This document shows positions 12,501 through 25,713 of a stretch of 64,000 nt of DNA, piece by piece. This DNA comes from Pythium myriotylum (Eukaryota; Oomycota; Peronosporomycetes; Pythiales; Pythiaceae), in the NCBI GenBank assembly GCA_023091665.1, contig JALJCQ010000001.1:2170001-2234000 (forward strand), written 5' to 3'. Positions within the stretch are counted from its first letter, which is position 1; each line of letters opens with the position of its first letter. The notes below the pieces were generated by a model. The model ran no database searches, was not told the DNA's origin, and saw only the letters and a list, made by a program, of their open reading frames with translations. The position numbers were made by a program, and so were the translations under genes.

Positions 12501-15500
12501 GAGTGATTAAGAACAAGCGAAAATCTGGTGAATAATCGATTTCTTCACCTCCGAGCCGGATAAGCACGCGTCCTCCCGTCTTGTAGAGCTCCCGATTCAG
12601 GACCGGGTTCAGAATCGGGTCAATATTTTCAACCTCGTGCACCAACAATGCCGTGCCAAATCGAATTGCACTTGCTAGCACCTTCATGAACGAGCTGTCC
12701 AAGAACGAGGTTTGCGTAATCTTTGAGCTAGTCTTGAGTGCATAGTATCTCATGATGAAATTATTCGCTTGGCCAGAAGGATCAATAATGAGTGGGAAAC
12801 GATGGAACCTCTCCAGAATAATAGCATTCTCATGGCACAGTTCGTCGTTCGGAAGTTCACTCGTTTGCCACTCCAACTGTTGGTTTGGACGGGAGAGATA
12901 ATCGACAAAGCTCAACTGTGGATTCGTCTGGATACCCATTGTGTCCAAGATATCTTTCCAGTCTTGTACCAGAATTTTCCGCTGCTGGAAGTCAAGAAAA
13001 CCAACGTATGTCAGGAATGATGACGAGAGCAAAGTGTCACCGACAAGGGTCTTCATCTGATGGTCGAAATTGTTTGAACCAGCCTCCCATCGCTCACTCT
13101 CCGCCAGCAAACTCTTCAACAGAGCAACAGACCGCTCTACTTTCTTCGTCACACCGCTCATATCGTTTGTGATCATCTGAGCCTCATTGATCAAAGCAGC
13201 ATACTCTTGCTTATAACTCTCGATGCGGACTTCAAGGGCATCAATTGTGGCTTTCGCCTGCTCGTATCGTTGACGAAGATCAGCCGACTTCTCGACTAGT
13301 GTTTGGACTTCTTCACGGAGAGGCTGAATGCTGTGCAAAATCCTTGTGTAGTTCAACTGCGAAATTACCCACTTGTACAGTGGTCCGCATGCCTTTGAAG
13401 CTCGATTCACCTTCTCGTACTCAAAATCATCTGCGTTCTGAACATAATTCACCTGAATGACCTGGCGCTGCTTCGCTGTCAGTTTTTCTGAATCAAAATT
13501 TACAACTTGAGAGATGAAGTCGTCTCGGCGAATGAACTTTCGCAGATCAGCCCATTCAAGACTAGTTTCACCAAGCATGATTGCGACTGCCTCCAGCGTC
13601 ATCTTCACTGCTGCGGGCGGACGTGCCAGCGCTCTGATCTCATCAAGCTGTGGTTTGCGAATCGAGTTGACGGATGCTTGAGCATCAAGCAAAGCTGGCT
13701 CGGCCTCAGCTAAATCTGCTTCAACAACTTTCTTGCGTGAGCTAATCTCTTCATCTCTTGCGGCGAGATCTGCAGCTAGCTCGATAGTTTCTTTTTTTCG
13801 ACTTTCTGCTTCATTCTGTTCGCGAATCATTTGCTGCAATTTTTCATTTGCTTCTTGGTCCTTCTTTTTCAACTCTCTTTCTTTCAATGCCAATTGCTTC
13901 TGCAGCTCGGCTACCTGTTCGTGGGTGGCTTTCAGTTTCTGGACGCCTACATTCAAGTGCAGCTGTTGATCTTCAAGTTGAGCCCTCTTCTCTGAGTATA
14001 GAGTGACGAATTGCCGAATGAATTCCAGGTAGTCACGAGGAGAGATATGGTTGTACTTGACGTGGCGCTTTTGCAGTCTACGCATGTGGGTCAGCACAGC
14101 ATGGTGAAATTGTACAATCGACGCGATGAGACTATCTCTGTAGGCCGAGCCTGACGCAATGTGACTCGGAACAAAACGCGTGAGTGCGTCTTCAGCTGCG
14201 GCTGGTGGCATAAAATCGTCGTCACTGGCTAAATCCAAACTGTTCGTGAACTCGTAGGCAACTTGAGCAAGAGCATGATCGTTCCAAGTACCAAACCAGT
14301 CGACAACGCATCGGTTGAAGAGAGCCGGACTGGTGTTGGTTCTATTACGGAAGTCGCCCGATGCTGGATTCATTGTGAACACGACGTGAAGATTACGCTG
14401 AACCTGGCGTGTAAAGTAACGGAACAACTCGTCTTCAGTGTTTTCGACCATCACACCATCTCTCTGGACGGCTTCTCGGCAAGCATGCATCAAAGAAGTG
14501 TAGTCGTCATCTTCAAACAAACCTGGGACTTCGCCTGACGCTAGCAGTGCATTCATACGCTCCAAGAATGCTGAATCAAGGACGTTAGACTCATCAAAGA
14601 TAAAACAAATCTTCTCTCCGTCACATCCCGCCCGCTTGAGAACAACGCGCAGATCATCATCGAAGTTGTCGAGTGTATAGTTTGAAGTTAGCTTGATCTG
14701 GAACACCGACATGCCATTCATCCAACTCACAAAACGAGATAGAACAGTCTTGCCTGCACCGCTCTCACCGACAAGAAGCAGGTGACCAAGAGGTTGACGT
14801 AAAACGCGATCAATTCTCAGAACGTGGTCAATCACCGAGTCAAACACGACAAGTTGAACATTGAGTTCTTCCTCATTGAAGACACGAAGTCGCGCTTCGA
14901 TATGCTTGCGAAGATCAACAGACGACACTTCGGTATAGTACTTGGAGAGCCACGTACTAAAGAGCACCGAGTTCTTACCACCGTACTCGAGAGCTTCAAG
15001 CACTGTTGCGCATTGTGGGAAGTGATCGCGCATGATTTGCTTTGCAGTCTGGAAGCACCACTTTTGCTCGTCTGGAGTCACCAAACGATCCATGAAGAGA
15101 CGTAATGCTTCATGGAACACAAGCTTCACAAGTGTTTCAACTTCGATCTCGTACTCGAGCGGCTCAATTGCTTCATAAAGTGCTCGCATCCATCGCGACA
15201 ATTCTCGTGGACTGTAGATGTAGTGCGGCTGCATCTCTGCTGTGAAGTGGCGTTGATTTGATGTGTATACATCCACCATTGCGTCCGTGAGGGGTTGGAC
15301 ATACGACTTGAGCGACGGTGTTAACTTCAAAAGAGCCCGGTTGAATGTTCCATAAATCTGCTTCAGCGAAGCATACGAAGGGAAGTCAACAAGCAGTACA
15401 GGTGCATGGCGCAAGAGGCGGAGGGAAAGGGGAACACGGCCTGGGTCAGTTGGAGGATTGCAAGCACCAACGAATTGGATTCTCTGAAGTTTCACCCACG

Positions 15501-18500
15501 TGTTCTTTCCACCGAGCCAAAATCCTCCTTGTTCAATGAGCTGACGTAAGAAAGTGATGACTCGCTGCGTACCGTACGCATCTGCCTCTGGGAGATTAAC
15601 TTCGTCGCAAAAAACGACCAGCCACTTCTCTGGAGCGTTTGGTGACAAAATCATGCCGTTTGGGGTTCGTTTGTACTCACAATACTGGGCGAAAGTCTTC
15701 ATAATGAGATCTGGTGTGGTTCCAGATGAAAAGTTGAGACTTGCAAACTCAAATTCTGGAAGTGAACTGATCGTCGAGGTCAGCGTCATTGTCTTACCAC
15801 TACCAGGGGGGCCACACAAGATCAAAGGTCGGTGTTGTGACAGCCAACCTCGGAGAACTTCGACATGCCGAAGAGTATCCACGGTTGTGATGACTACATC
15901 AGTCGACAAGACTCGGTGGCTTTCAAGGTCGAGTTGGGGGACTGAACGAACCCAAGGACGCCATTGCGCATCATCGACATTCACCTCATACTCCAGCAGA
16001 CTGTTCTCACTTGATATAGTCATTGAAGATACGGGGAAATCAACACGATTCTCGAGAGCTTGCACGACAAATTCGCATAATTGAATTCTGTTGCGGAAGT
16101 CCATCGAACCTCCGAAACCCCACACGAGGGAGAATGCGAGCCACCTCGGTGTAAACTGTCGTACTTGGTCGTCAGTCATCGGAAAGTCGGAGTGCCCTTC
16201 ATTGTATTCATGAATGCGAGATAGACCTCGGGCCAGCAACGAAAACATTGACATGAGAAGACGGAGATCCGTTACATCCATGATGTGTACGAGACCGACA
16301 GCATGATTGAGGCACGTTTCGATGATGGAAGGTTCTTCACTCATCGCACCAGACGGGTAGATCAGAGATCGAACCGATTCAACGTATACTTTAGCAGTCT
16401 TTCGCAGTTGCTCCATGTCTGTAGGCTGCAAACTGAACGCCCCCAGGCGAGAAACGGTAGCGATTGATTTCAGGTAGTACTCAACAATGTGCTTCGTGTG
16501 AACGGTTTCACTCGAAAACCAAACCATACCACATCGACTCACCGTTGCGAGAGTCGCATAGCGTAATGTTTCCGTTTCCATCATGATCCAAACGTTCGGC
16601 GGGATCTCAAGCCGTTCTCCGGACGGAAGGGTCAGTAGTCGATTGTCATCCAGCACCGAGTTCAAATTCTCTGCCCATTCTGGGTCAACATCACCGTCAA
16701 ATACAATCCAGTGGCGTTTCTCGCTCTCACCACGGACGCTGTTGAGCACCTGACGCAAGAGATGGGTGAAAACGCCATCACTCCACTCGAGTGTCGTGTT
16801 GTCCAAGACACCGTACAAGTGCTCCTTTGACAGCGCCTTTGGATCGATAACGTGAGCTTCCCCCTTTTTACCATCAACTGCTTCGAGGGAATCAAGCAGA
16901 ATTCGCCACGCTGACGATTTTCCGGTCCCAGATGGACCGACAAGCATTACGCCATGACGCAATTGCATCACTTGATACAATTGCAACGCTTTCTCGACCC
17001 ATGACTTATGTGCCACCAGGCCACGCTCTTCTGCCAGTTGAACGATACGGCTACGTAGTGCATCTTCTTCGACAACAGGCATCTCTGTTCCAGGGAACAC
17101 TCCCTTCAGGAGAGTCTCAAACACTGCAACATCGTGAGCTACTAGCTTTGGAAGGATGGTATCGCTGATTGAACCAATCAGGGCCTTCGTCTCTAGTTGT
17201 TCCAGAATCCCACGATCCGAAACATCGTCACGATCCTTCGTCAGCTTTCGCTTGAGTTGACCCGCACTCACCAGAACACTTTTTAGCGCGCGGAGACCAA
17301 AATCGTAATGAGGCTGCTTCGAGAGCTGGTCCTCGCACAGGTTAAAAAGCAGCACCACCTTAGAGGAAATTTGTTCCGCAATCGTTATACCCTGCGAGAA
17401 CAACATGACTTCAGCAATGAGTTCGCGGTCCGGGGCAACCATTGCAATGCTGCGGAAGAGTTGTTTCAAGTTATCTGGCAAGTTTGAGCGCCCTGCATAG
17501 CCGGGATTCATCGTCACGAATATACCGACATCTGGATGCACACGAACGCTCTTGCCCAACAGTTCAATAGAGGTACTTGGAGAAGCCGAGCTGCTTCCTT
17601 GCTCTGAGTTTTTCTTCAGCGTCGATACGCCAGTCTGAATCGAGAGAATTTGTTGAGAAACTGCCGATAGCACTCTCTCCTCGAGACGGTTGAATTCATC
17701 GAAGCAGCCCCACGCGCCAACCTGGCACAGGCCGACAAAAATGCGGCCCATTGCTTGAAAATCAAAATTCTCGTCGCAATTGAACACAAGCACGAATCGA
17801 CCGAGCTGAGATCCAAGAGCTTTGACAGACTCGGTTTTGCCAGTTCCGGCTGGACCAAACGGGTTACCTCCCATTCCGAAGTCCAACGCTTGAGTAAGAG
17901 TGAGATAGCATCTCTCTGTCAGTGGGGTCTGAACTAGGCGTTCTCCAACACCTAGATACTCGAACCCATACGAAAAACTGGCATTCGAAATCTTAATGCT
18001 GAGCTTCTTCAACGGATCGGACTCGGAAGGATAAAAGTAGTAGCGCATATGGTAAAGCCATCGGAAGTCATCGGCATTAACGACGCCAGCCTGAACGAGA
18101 CGACGTGTGACGCTCTTCTGATGAACCAGCTCAGTGACGAGCTGCTCGTACTTCTTGCGTACATCATTCTTCAGATCGACAAGGACTCGTTCGCTCAAAA
18201 TCCTTAAGACCTTGTCAATCGACTGGAGAACAACATCGAGATCATTTCCACTTCCAGTCTTCAGCGCAGATTCGACGGAGCGCGACCAATGAACTTGAGT
18301 TGCAAGGATCACCACTTGAGCCGGGAATTCGGCTACCCATTTCAGGTACCAGTCAGGGTTGCTATCAGAAGGATACGAACGTACAGCATCTTCAAGTAGG
18401 GATGACAGAGTCTGCCGCATTTGATCTTCAACTTTGCCGAGCCAGACATTGATTCGTGTATCGTCTGATGTTTTCACAGGTTGTTTGAATGTGACAACCT

Positions 18501-21500
18501 CGCCTTCACGTGATGCCATACCGACAATAGTGGTATTGTTCGACGCCGGATCCATCTCGAGCGAAACGATCCCAGCAAACATTTTCGATAGGTGGCGCTG
18601 GATTTGCAGCGGTTCTTTGCTGTTTCCGATCATCTCCAATAGATCCTCGTCGCCCACGAAGTAAAAGCGAGGGAAAGCTGAGCGCTGACGCTCGAGATAC
18701 TCACCAAGCGCACGTTGTACGTTGCCCATCATGTCCTGCTGTCTTTCGAGTGAGTGGTAGAGATTCGGGATGTTTGCGACTTCGACAATAAGTGGATTGT
18801 GGGCGACTCGCTTCATGGTAGAGGTAAACTCACTATCAATGCTCTGGAAACGCGTGAATTCCTTTGGAAGTTGCTGCTTAATATCTGCAGACCCAAAGAA
18901 AATTCCCTCCAAATACACCCAGCGGCGCTGGACATCGATCCAGAAATCAAGAATTCCACGGATCCTGGTCAACTTGTCTTCCCATGCACCAGCTTGTTCA
19001 GCAAATACGCGATAGTATGGAGATTGCTTCATACTGGAGAGACTGTTCACATGCTCTTCTAGCTTGGCAAACATCTCGTCCCAACCACGAATAATACGGC
19101 AACGATTCTGATAATTGACGAGGTCCAGCTGAAAGTTCGACCAATAGTCAGATACCTGGCGAAGAAACTCATCAAGCGCCATTTCCCCTTGCGCAGTGCG
19201 GATGATGTGTTTGAGCTCTTGGTCATTCGCAGAGATTCGAGATTCCCAGAAGTGCCTTAGGGTTAACTCTGAGAAGGCTGAATTGATGCGAAGCAACTTC
19301 AAAATTTGTTTCCAATGACGATCCCTTATCGCATCGGACTTCAGTTCCGACAACAATGAGTTCATCGATTTTTTCGCTTGAAGATTTGCCAACGAGTGCT
19401 CAAATGCTTCATATTGTTGCACTCGAGCAGGGAAGCGCCGCATCTCCTCCACAATATCTTCCAATTGCTTTCGAAGCTTCCTCGGTTGTACAGCTGACCA
19501 GAGTGTGTCATGCAATTCATCTACCTGACTCCAGCTTTTGGCAATACACTTCCAGACTTCATCTAGGCCAGCTAACTCTTCAGTCACACGATAGAGAGCC
19601 GAAGAGCTGCTCCTGTCCCCACTGAGACTTGGCCCAGTACCAGCAGCTGAAATGCTCATCGCATCAAGAGCAGCCGATATTTTCTCCTGCTCTTGACGTA
19701 ACAGCTTAAATCGCGTATCAAACACCATCAAAACCTCGATCGCGGCGGTTGGAGACTGACCGCCCTGAAGCGGCTTCGATCCATCCCACTCTGCAACAGT
19801 TTTGGAGATCTTTTGGTCGAGTGCCGATTTTTCCTCAAGAATTTTCGCTTGCAATTGAGGAAGTTGGCCCTCCATAGCAGCACTTTTGCGCTCTAGCAGT
19901 TGCACAAATGCATCCCATTCACCTTCAACATTCGGTAGTGACGGCCAATCTGCAGAAAACTTGAATCGTTGCTTCTTGAGCAGACGTTCGCCCTGCGAAA
20001 AAGACTCCATAGACCCTTGCCAAGTTGGTCGCATCATCCGCATCTCTTGAATCAACGTGATTGCCGCAACAACTTGCGAGGTTGCAGCCTCCAGAGCATG
20101 TTGTTCGAGTAAAGCACGCTTTGTCGAGATTGTCGTATAGAATCCATTAATTTGGTTGCACAGCAACTCTCCAAAGTGCGACAGAAACTCATTGTGCCAT
20201 GCATCATACTTCACGTTGACTTGGGCCTGGACCTGCTGATAGTTAATCGCGATCGGGCCACAACGCTTCATGTTATGCACAGCATCAAAACTATTCCGCT
20301 CGTTCTTGATCTCCATGAGAATTTGTTGCCATTTCTCAAGATCTTCCCCAACGGAGTTGATAGCCGTCTGAGCGTCCATATCCCATAATGCTTGGTACTG
20401 AAGCCAGCTCGCCACGTATTCTTCGACTTCAGATATGCTCGCGTCTACCACAGTGAATGCTTGGACGATAAGACCCTGTGGCAACAGTGCGATAATTTCC
20501 TTGAAGGACAGATCGCGACGACGGGCGCTGGAGGGTCGACGCGCGGGCGAGTGAAGAGTCATCGTCGACCGGCCATAAACATTCTCGTAGCTCGACGCTT
20601 GGAGTTTCGGCAAGTCGCAAATTGAATTGATAAGGCTCTGCAGTTGTTGGATCCACTGCGCTCTCGCATCATCGATTGACGGCTCAAGATACAAAACTTG
20701 ATTCTTTAATAGAATCTGGTGAGTTGTCAACTTCATCCCGACGACCTCAAGAGCTCCCTGGAATGCTTTCTCGTCTGACTGCTTCAGAAAGCATGCTATC
20801 CAGGCTTGAAGTAGAGCTTCTAACTTGTTGGACAATAGTTTCGACACAGAATCGTTCAAGTTTTTCACGAAAACGCTCAGATTCGCATAACCGGCGAGGT
20901 TGAGCTCGTCCACTAGTCCTTGAGCTTTTTGCAAGGTCGCCTTGATGAAGTCAGGTTTTGCATCTTTCGCCGAGCGAATTGAATCGAAAAGCTCTTCGAT
21001 ATCACTCGTCTTCACAAGAAGTTCTTCGACCTTGTCTTGAAGACGCTCAACTTTGGTGGCAAGATCTGTAACGTACTCAGCTAATCCGTCCGCGTGCCAG
21101 CGCATTTCGTAGCCTTTTGAGAATGTTTTGCCAATTGTCGCACGCACATCGCGGACAAAGCTTGCTGCAAGTGGTTCGAATACAGGCTGAATTCGGTGGC
21201 AAGAGCTCACATATGCCTTGAGACTAGCATCCAAAGAAGTGGCGTACGGATACTTGGATTTGGCATCTTCTGCAATCATTTTCAAGGTGAACGGCACTCG
21301 GTAGCCGAGCCACTCCAGATTGCGCACCTCCTTGAAAAGTGTGACTATTTGCTGGTTGAAAGCGACAACAAGTTTTTTGCGTTCACCTTGGGGTGTATCT
21401 TCGGTTACTATGTTCAAAATGATATTCTTGATGTCGAAGATAGGCATCGATGCGAGTTCGTTTACCCACTGATCAAAGATCAGTTGTGGGTTCAGCTTCG

Positions 21501-23733
21501 CCATAAAGGCTTCTGCGGCAACCTTGAGTGCCTTCCCTTCCACATGTTGCTCCCACCCAGCACCAAGCACACTCTCAACACGTTGCAATAACATCTTCAG
21601 CTTCCGTTCAATCTGCTTTGCCCACATCACAGCGCCTGCAATTGGAGGGATATCTCGCAGTTTACTCATGCGGGAAGCCTCTGAGAGCGCGTAGTGGGCC
21701 CGAAACTTTGCCTGCAAAATACTTACGTCTTCCTTAACATTTTCGATCAGTTGCATCTGAAATTGTTGAACTGCGCTTCGAATGCGTGGCCGAAAAAACA
21801 GCGCATTGTACTTTGAGAAGACACGAAACATCTCATCCGCATTCGTTGTCGCACTGAGTCGTTTTGTCAAGCTCGTGATGATACGGCCCTCGACGCGATC
21901 AATACAGAGATCGTACGCCTTGCGAAGGTTCTTCCACGCAGCAGTACCTTCCCCCGAGACATCAAGAGGGTTAATACCGCTGAACTGAGCGTAGGCTGCA
22001 TTGATTTCCACGAGCGCGTCGTCACTGACGTCACTGCGTGCATCAAGTGCATTGCCAAGGACACGCTCGATAACTTGGCGAAGTTTCTCGTGCTGCTCTC
22101 GGAACTCATGGACTTCGAGAAGGCGCTCCTCAACTGAGGAGTGCTCCATTTGGAGCTCAGATAGAAGGGGTGGCTTATCTGTGTTCATTGTGCCACGACG
22201 CTTCGACAATTCTTTCGTCAGCTCATACAACGCAGCGACTTGACGATGCCACGTCGAAAACAGCTCCTTGCACTGCGCGATAAGGCTTTCAAATTGGTCG
22301 AAAGGCATCTGAATCAGGTTGTACCCTCGCAACAGGCTCACGATCTGCTCGGTTAGATCACTAGACATGACCTCGACGAGGTGAAGTAGGCGAGATAGCT
22401 TGTACTCATCAGCCACTCGGATCTTCTTCAGATGCGTGAACACAGCGACGACACCCTGTGTGAGTTGGCTGATATCAGTCGCAGAGAGGATTGAATTCAT
22501 TGGGAAGTCCTTCATGAGCGCCATTACACTCGACACGCGCTGAAGTGCTGGGCCTAGGCCGTGATCTGAGCTGAAAGTCATCGTAGCCAGGTACCGCTTG
22601 GCGCGCTTAAGAACTGCCAAGGTGATTTCGACCTCGGGAGAGTTCAGTTTTCCCTGAGCTGCAAGTAACGCGCGGTGCAAGTCACACCAGAAATTGATTT
22701 CCTGAGTGGTTGTTCCAGGGAGTGGTTCACTACGTACGCATTCAAACAATATCGTCAGAGGTGGTGTTTGGCGCAGTTAGAGCACTTGACGATATACCTG
22801 ATTAGTCTGGTAACCTTTTGAATTTCCTTGATCCACTTATTAACGCCACCTTGGATGTCGTTCAGGAAGGTGACATCATTGACTTTCTCTTCCAGCCCGA
22901 GTGCCTCAATGTTGTCTATCAGAATGCCTTTCTCGCGAACCTAGAACAGGAGTGGGTTAAACTTGCTTCTTGGTTATTTCATGCTCGAAAACGACACGTA
23001 CGAGGTCAGCGGCGTGCTGGATCACTGGGTGGAATACCAGGTTCACCTCTGGGATCTCGATGTTCTGTTGGTATTGGAGCAAAGCGAGCTCAAGCTCCTT
23101 CATACGGCGCCGAATCGCGGGCAAACCACGTGCGCTCTCGTTCAAATTAGTCACTTCAGCTTGTGGCTGATGAAACCTTGAGTATTCATTGACCAGCGGT
23201 CCAAAAGATTCATGGACATAGTTGTACACGACGGAAAGTAGATCATCGTCTTGATCTCCTTTGTCGTCGTCGTCGTCCTCAGTGGTGTTGCCGCTCGAAG
23301 CCTCACCAGTCTTTGTGGGCACACTCTTCTTTCCCAGGCCAAGCGTCATCACCTGTAGCTGTTGCGTGAGCGGCACGTCGCTAGCAAGCGGTGCGCCTGA
23401 GCGCTTGAGGAAGCACACGATGTCGTGCCCGCGCTGCTTGCTGCCCGCGACATACTCGATGCCGAGGTTCACGCGCAGTCGGTACGCTGTCGTCGGGTTG
23501 CTCTCCGGGTCCCCGCCTGGCTCGTCGACGCGGAACGCGTGCACTTGCAGCACGCGCACTGCCGGGTCGCTCGCGAACTGCTCCACGACGGCAGCAGACG
23601 AGGGCAGCGTCAGATCGCGCGCGAAGGCCTCCAGCAGCGCCGGCGACTCTCCCAGCAGCGGCGCGCAGGTCGTCTGGAGATAGCGCGTGAGCGCCACGGC
23701 CGCCAGGGGCGCCGAGGGGTCCACGCTTGCCAT
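9502..23733 (-). CDS. DYNC1H1: Cytoplasmic dynein 1 heavy chain
   Basis: This is the motor subunit for minus-end transport on microtubules. Three exons fit: 23733-23002, 22940-22798 and a single 13.2 kb exon 22729-9502, giving 4,700 aa, close to the usual 4,600. The joins restore the conserved tail block [14 protein letters not shown] / [13 protein letters not shown]1 carries GPAGTGKTE (about 17831-17857) in a block nearly identical to cytoplasmic dynein ([20 protein letters not shown]). AAA2-AAA4 have GPSGTGKSS (about 16913-16942), GPPGSGKT (about 15786-15813) and GESGAGKT (about 14739-14772). The coiled-coil stalk and microtubule-binding tip lie at about 13.9-13.0 kb, then AAA5, AAA6 and a C-terminal domain ending ALWQYVAA. 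The tail similarity to DYNC1H1 ([14 protein letters not shown]) separates it from axonemal dyneins. It is tandem behind H2A.Z with a 233-bp gap. Confidence 0.95.
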
Positions 23734-23966
23734 CGTCTCACTTCTCCTTTCCACGTCGTCAGTTGGATCGCGTACTGCTCGACGATCTGCGCGTCAAAGG
23801 GGGTGATGTAGACCGAAGGTCGCAGGAACGATGTAGCGCCTCGCGAGAGTGACCACTCCTGTGGAACTTCCCGCCTTTGCTGGAACGGAGGGGAAGACAA
23901 CGCGGAACACGATATTCACATGTACTCATAGTTAAGACCACGCCACCGCGGCAGCGGCGCCCGCGC

Positions 23967-24510
23967 TCACTGAACTGGCTTCTTCTTGGATAGTTTGTTG
24001 ATGAGTGACTTGTGAATGTAAGGGATGACACCTCCGCCAGCGATGGTCGCCTTGATCAACGAGTCCAGTTCTTCGTCTCCTCGAATGGCAAGCTGGAGAT
24101 GGCGCGGGGTAATGCGCTTGACCTTGAGGTCCTTGGATGCATTGCCAGCGAGCTCGAGCACTTCGGCGGTGAGATATTCCATGATCGCGGCGGCGTAGAC
24201 GGCCGCGGTGGCGCCGACGCGTTGGTTGTTCGCCACGCGCTTCTTCAGGAACCGATGGATACGACCGACTGGGAACTGCACTTGCAAGCACCATCAGTAG
24301 CCGCCCTCCGCGCCACGCCCGAGACGGCTCTCTACCTGGAGACCCGCGCGCTGCGAGCGCGACTGCGGCGCCTTCTTGGACGTGACGCCCTTGCCGCCCT
24401 TGCCGCCTTTGCCGCCCTTGCCTCCGCCGATGATCCCCGACTAAAACGCACAGCCACAACACCCGTTAGCTCGCCCCGGCAGCGCCGCATGGAGCCGCGA
24501 CGCGCACCAT
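23967..24510 (-). CDS. H2A.Z: Histone H2A.Z variant
   Basis: H2A.Z marks promoter nucleosomes. Three exons fit: 24510-24508 (the ATG alone), 24440-24336 and 24275-23967, giving 138 aa. The second splice restores the invariant [16 protein letters not shown]2A.Z rather than canonical H2A is shown by [59 protein letters not shown] and the KKKPVQ tail. The N-tail is a glycine/lysine repeat ([13 protein letters not shown]), the acetylation substrate. Intron 1 (24507-24441, gtgcgc...tttag) starts directly after the start codon. The one-codon exon is inferred: the downstream exon is open to SGIIGGGK with no ATG of its own, and an ATG|GT lies at the expected distance. Identity is near certain; the first exon is moderately certain. 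Confidence 0.93.
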
Positions 24511-25713
24511 GCCGACGATGACGCTTGGTGGCTGGTGGGCTGGTCTGACTTTGAGAACACTCCAAACAAAAAAACGAGGGAAACGCAAAGCGAGAAGGAT
24601 TTGTTCTAAAAACCTCGGAAATTATTAAGGTTTTATTGGTTTCCCACCAAGTTTCGCGTTTGAAATCGCCCGAACCTGCGAGTTCCGATAAAGCGAGTCT
24701 CGTTGAAGTGCCGCGAGCAGATCTCGTCGCGCCCACCGAAACTGGTGCGACAACGACAACTCGCATTCGCTGTCGTGGACACCGCTGGGGCCTAACCACG
24801 GAGTACGAACGCTTCATCCTGACTTGCAAGGCAGGATTGCTCTAGTCAAGATAGAGGACCAGGCTCTGATGACACAGGAGGCACTCTTCACAAACGCTGG
24901 CATATCAGGTATGTGGATTTGTGTGTCAACACCCAGCGAGTGCGAGATGCACGACTACCGCGGGGCGAACGGCAACTAGATTACCATCGCGCCAATCACG
25001 GGGTGTGCAGCGACACTCGTTGATAGCTCCACGTCGGGACAAACGGACTTGCGCAGAGAAAAAATGTCGCTGTCCGCAGCGCGGGACTCGAAGTCGTCGT
25101 CGTGGCTCGAGAGTGTCCCAGCGCGTAAAGTATCCGACTCTTCGCGGCGAAGTAGAACGTACCTATTTGTCTTAAAAACATTGTGATAAGCAGCGAACGG
25201 AGCCTACATGTTTGCTGAGAGTCAAACTCAGTCACTGAAAATACACCAAGTTGCCACCATGGATCTAACGACCGTACTTGTGGGGCTTCCACCTACACAC
25301 TCTGGGAGCGTTCACATCCGGAATGTTTGGTTGTCTCTTGAGTTACATTGGTATTTGACCGCTGAGGTGGCATTTCTTAGCAGTGAATGAAACAGTTAAA
25401 TAATAATGAAGCATCGAGCGGTAGTTCCGAGCTCCATCCCGAGTATCCAGACACCAGCACGACCATCGTCAATGGCAACGAATGCGCTCGCCACCAGCAA
25501 CTCAGACGACTTGGCTCGAAGTAGTCGCAACTCCTCGGATGGTGCTGATGTGCACCTGTCACAATGTTCGAGCAACCAAAAGTATCCATCCGACGTTGAA
25601 GTGGAGAAGACCACGCTAATTCAGTAGTCGGACAGTTAACGCAGCTGTTACGAACGCGTGTTCCTTCGCTTCCTTCTACCTTTCCAAGTGGATTGAGCTC
25701 CTCGCCTCGGACC
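24511..25713. other. 1.2 kb intergenic region between H2A.Z and the kelch gene
   Basis: This is the widest gap between supported genes before the right end. It is the shared upstream region of two divergent genes. The part nearest H2A.Z is AT-richer (about 24560-24650). I see no tRNA T-arm, no repeat and no conserved coding frame. The one item of note is an ATG-initiated frame of 73 codons at 25406-25627 (Ser/Asn-rich, ends TAG) 86 bp before the kelch start. It could be an upstream reading frame, a small gene or chance. Confidence 0.5.

Noticed and set aside
22941..22962. A 22-nt intron in the dynein gene
   Set aside because: It is too short to splice. A gtacgt donor at 23001 gives a 61-nt intron and a better conserved protein sequence.
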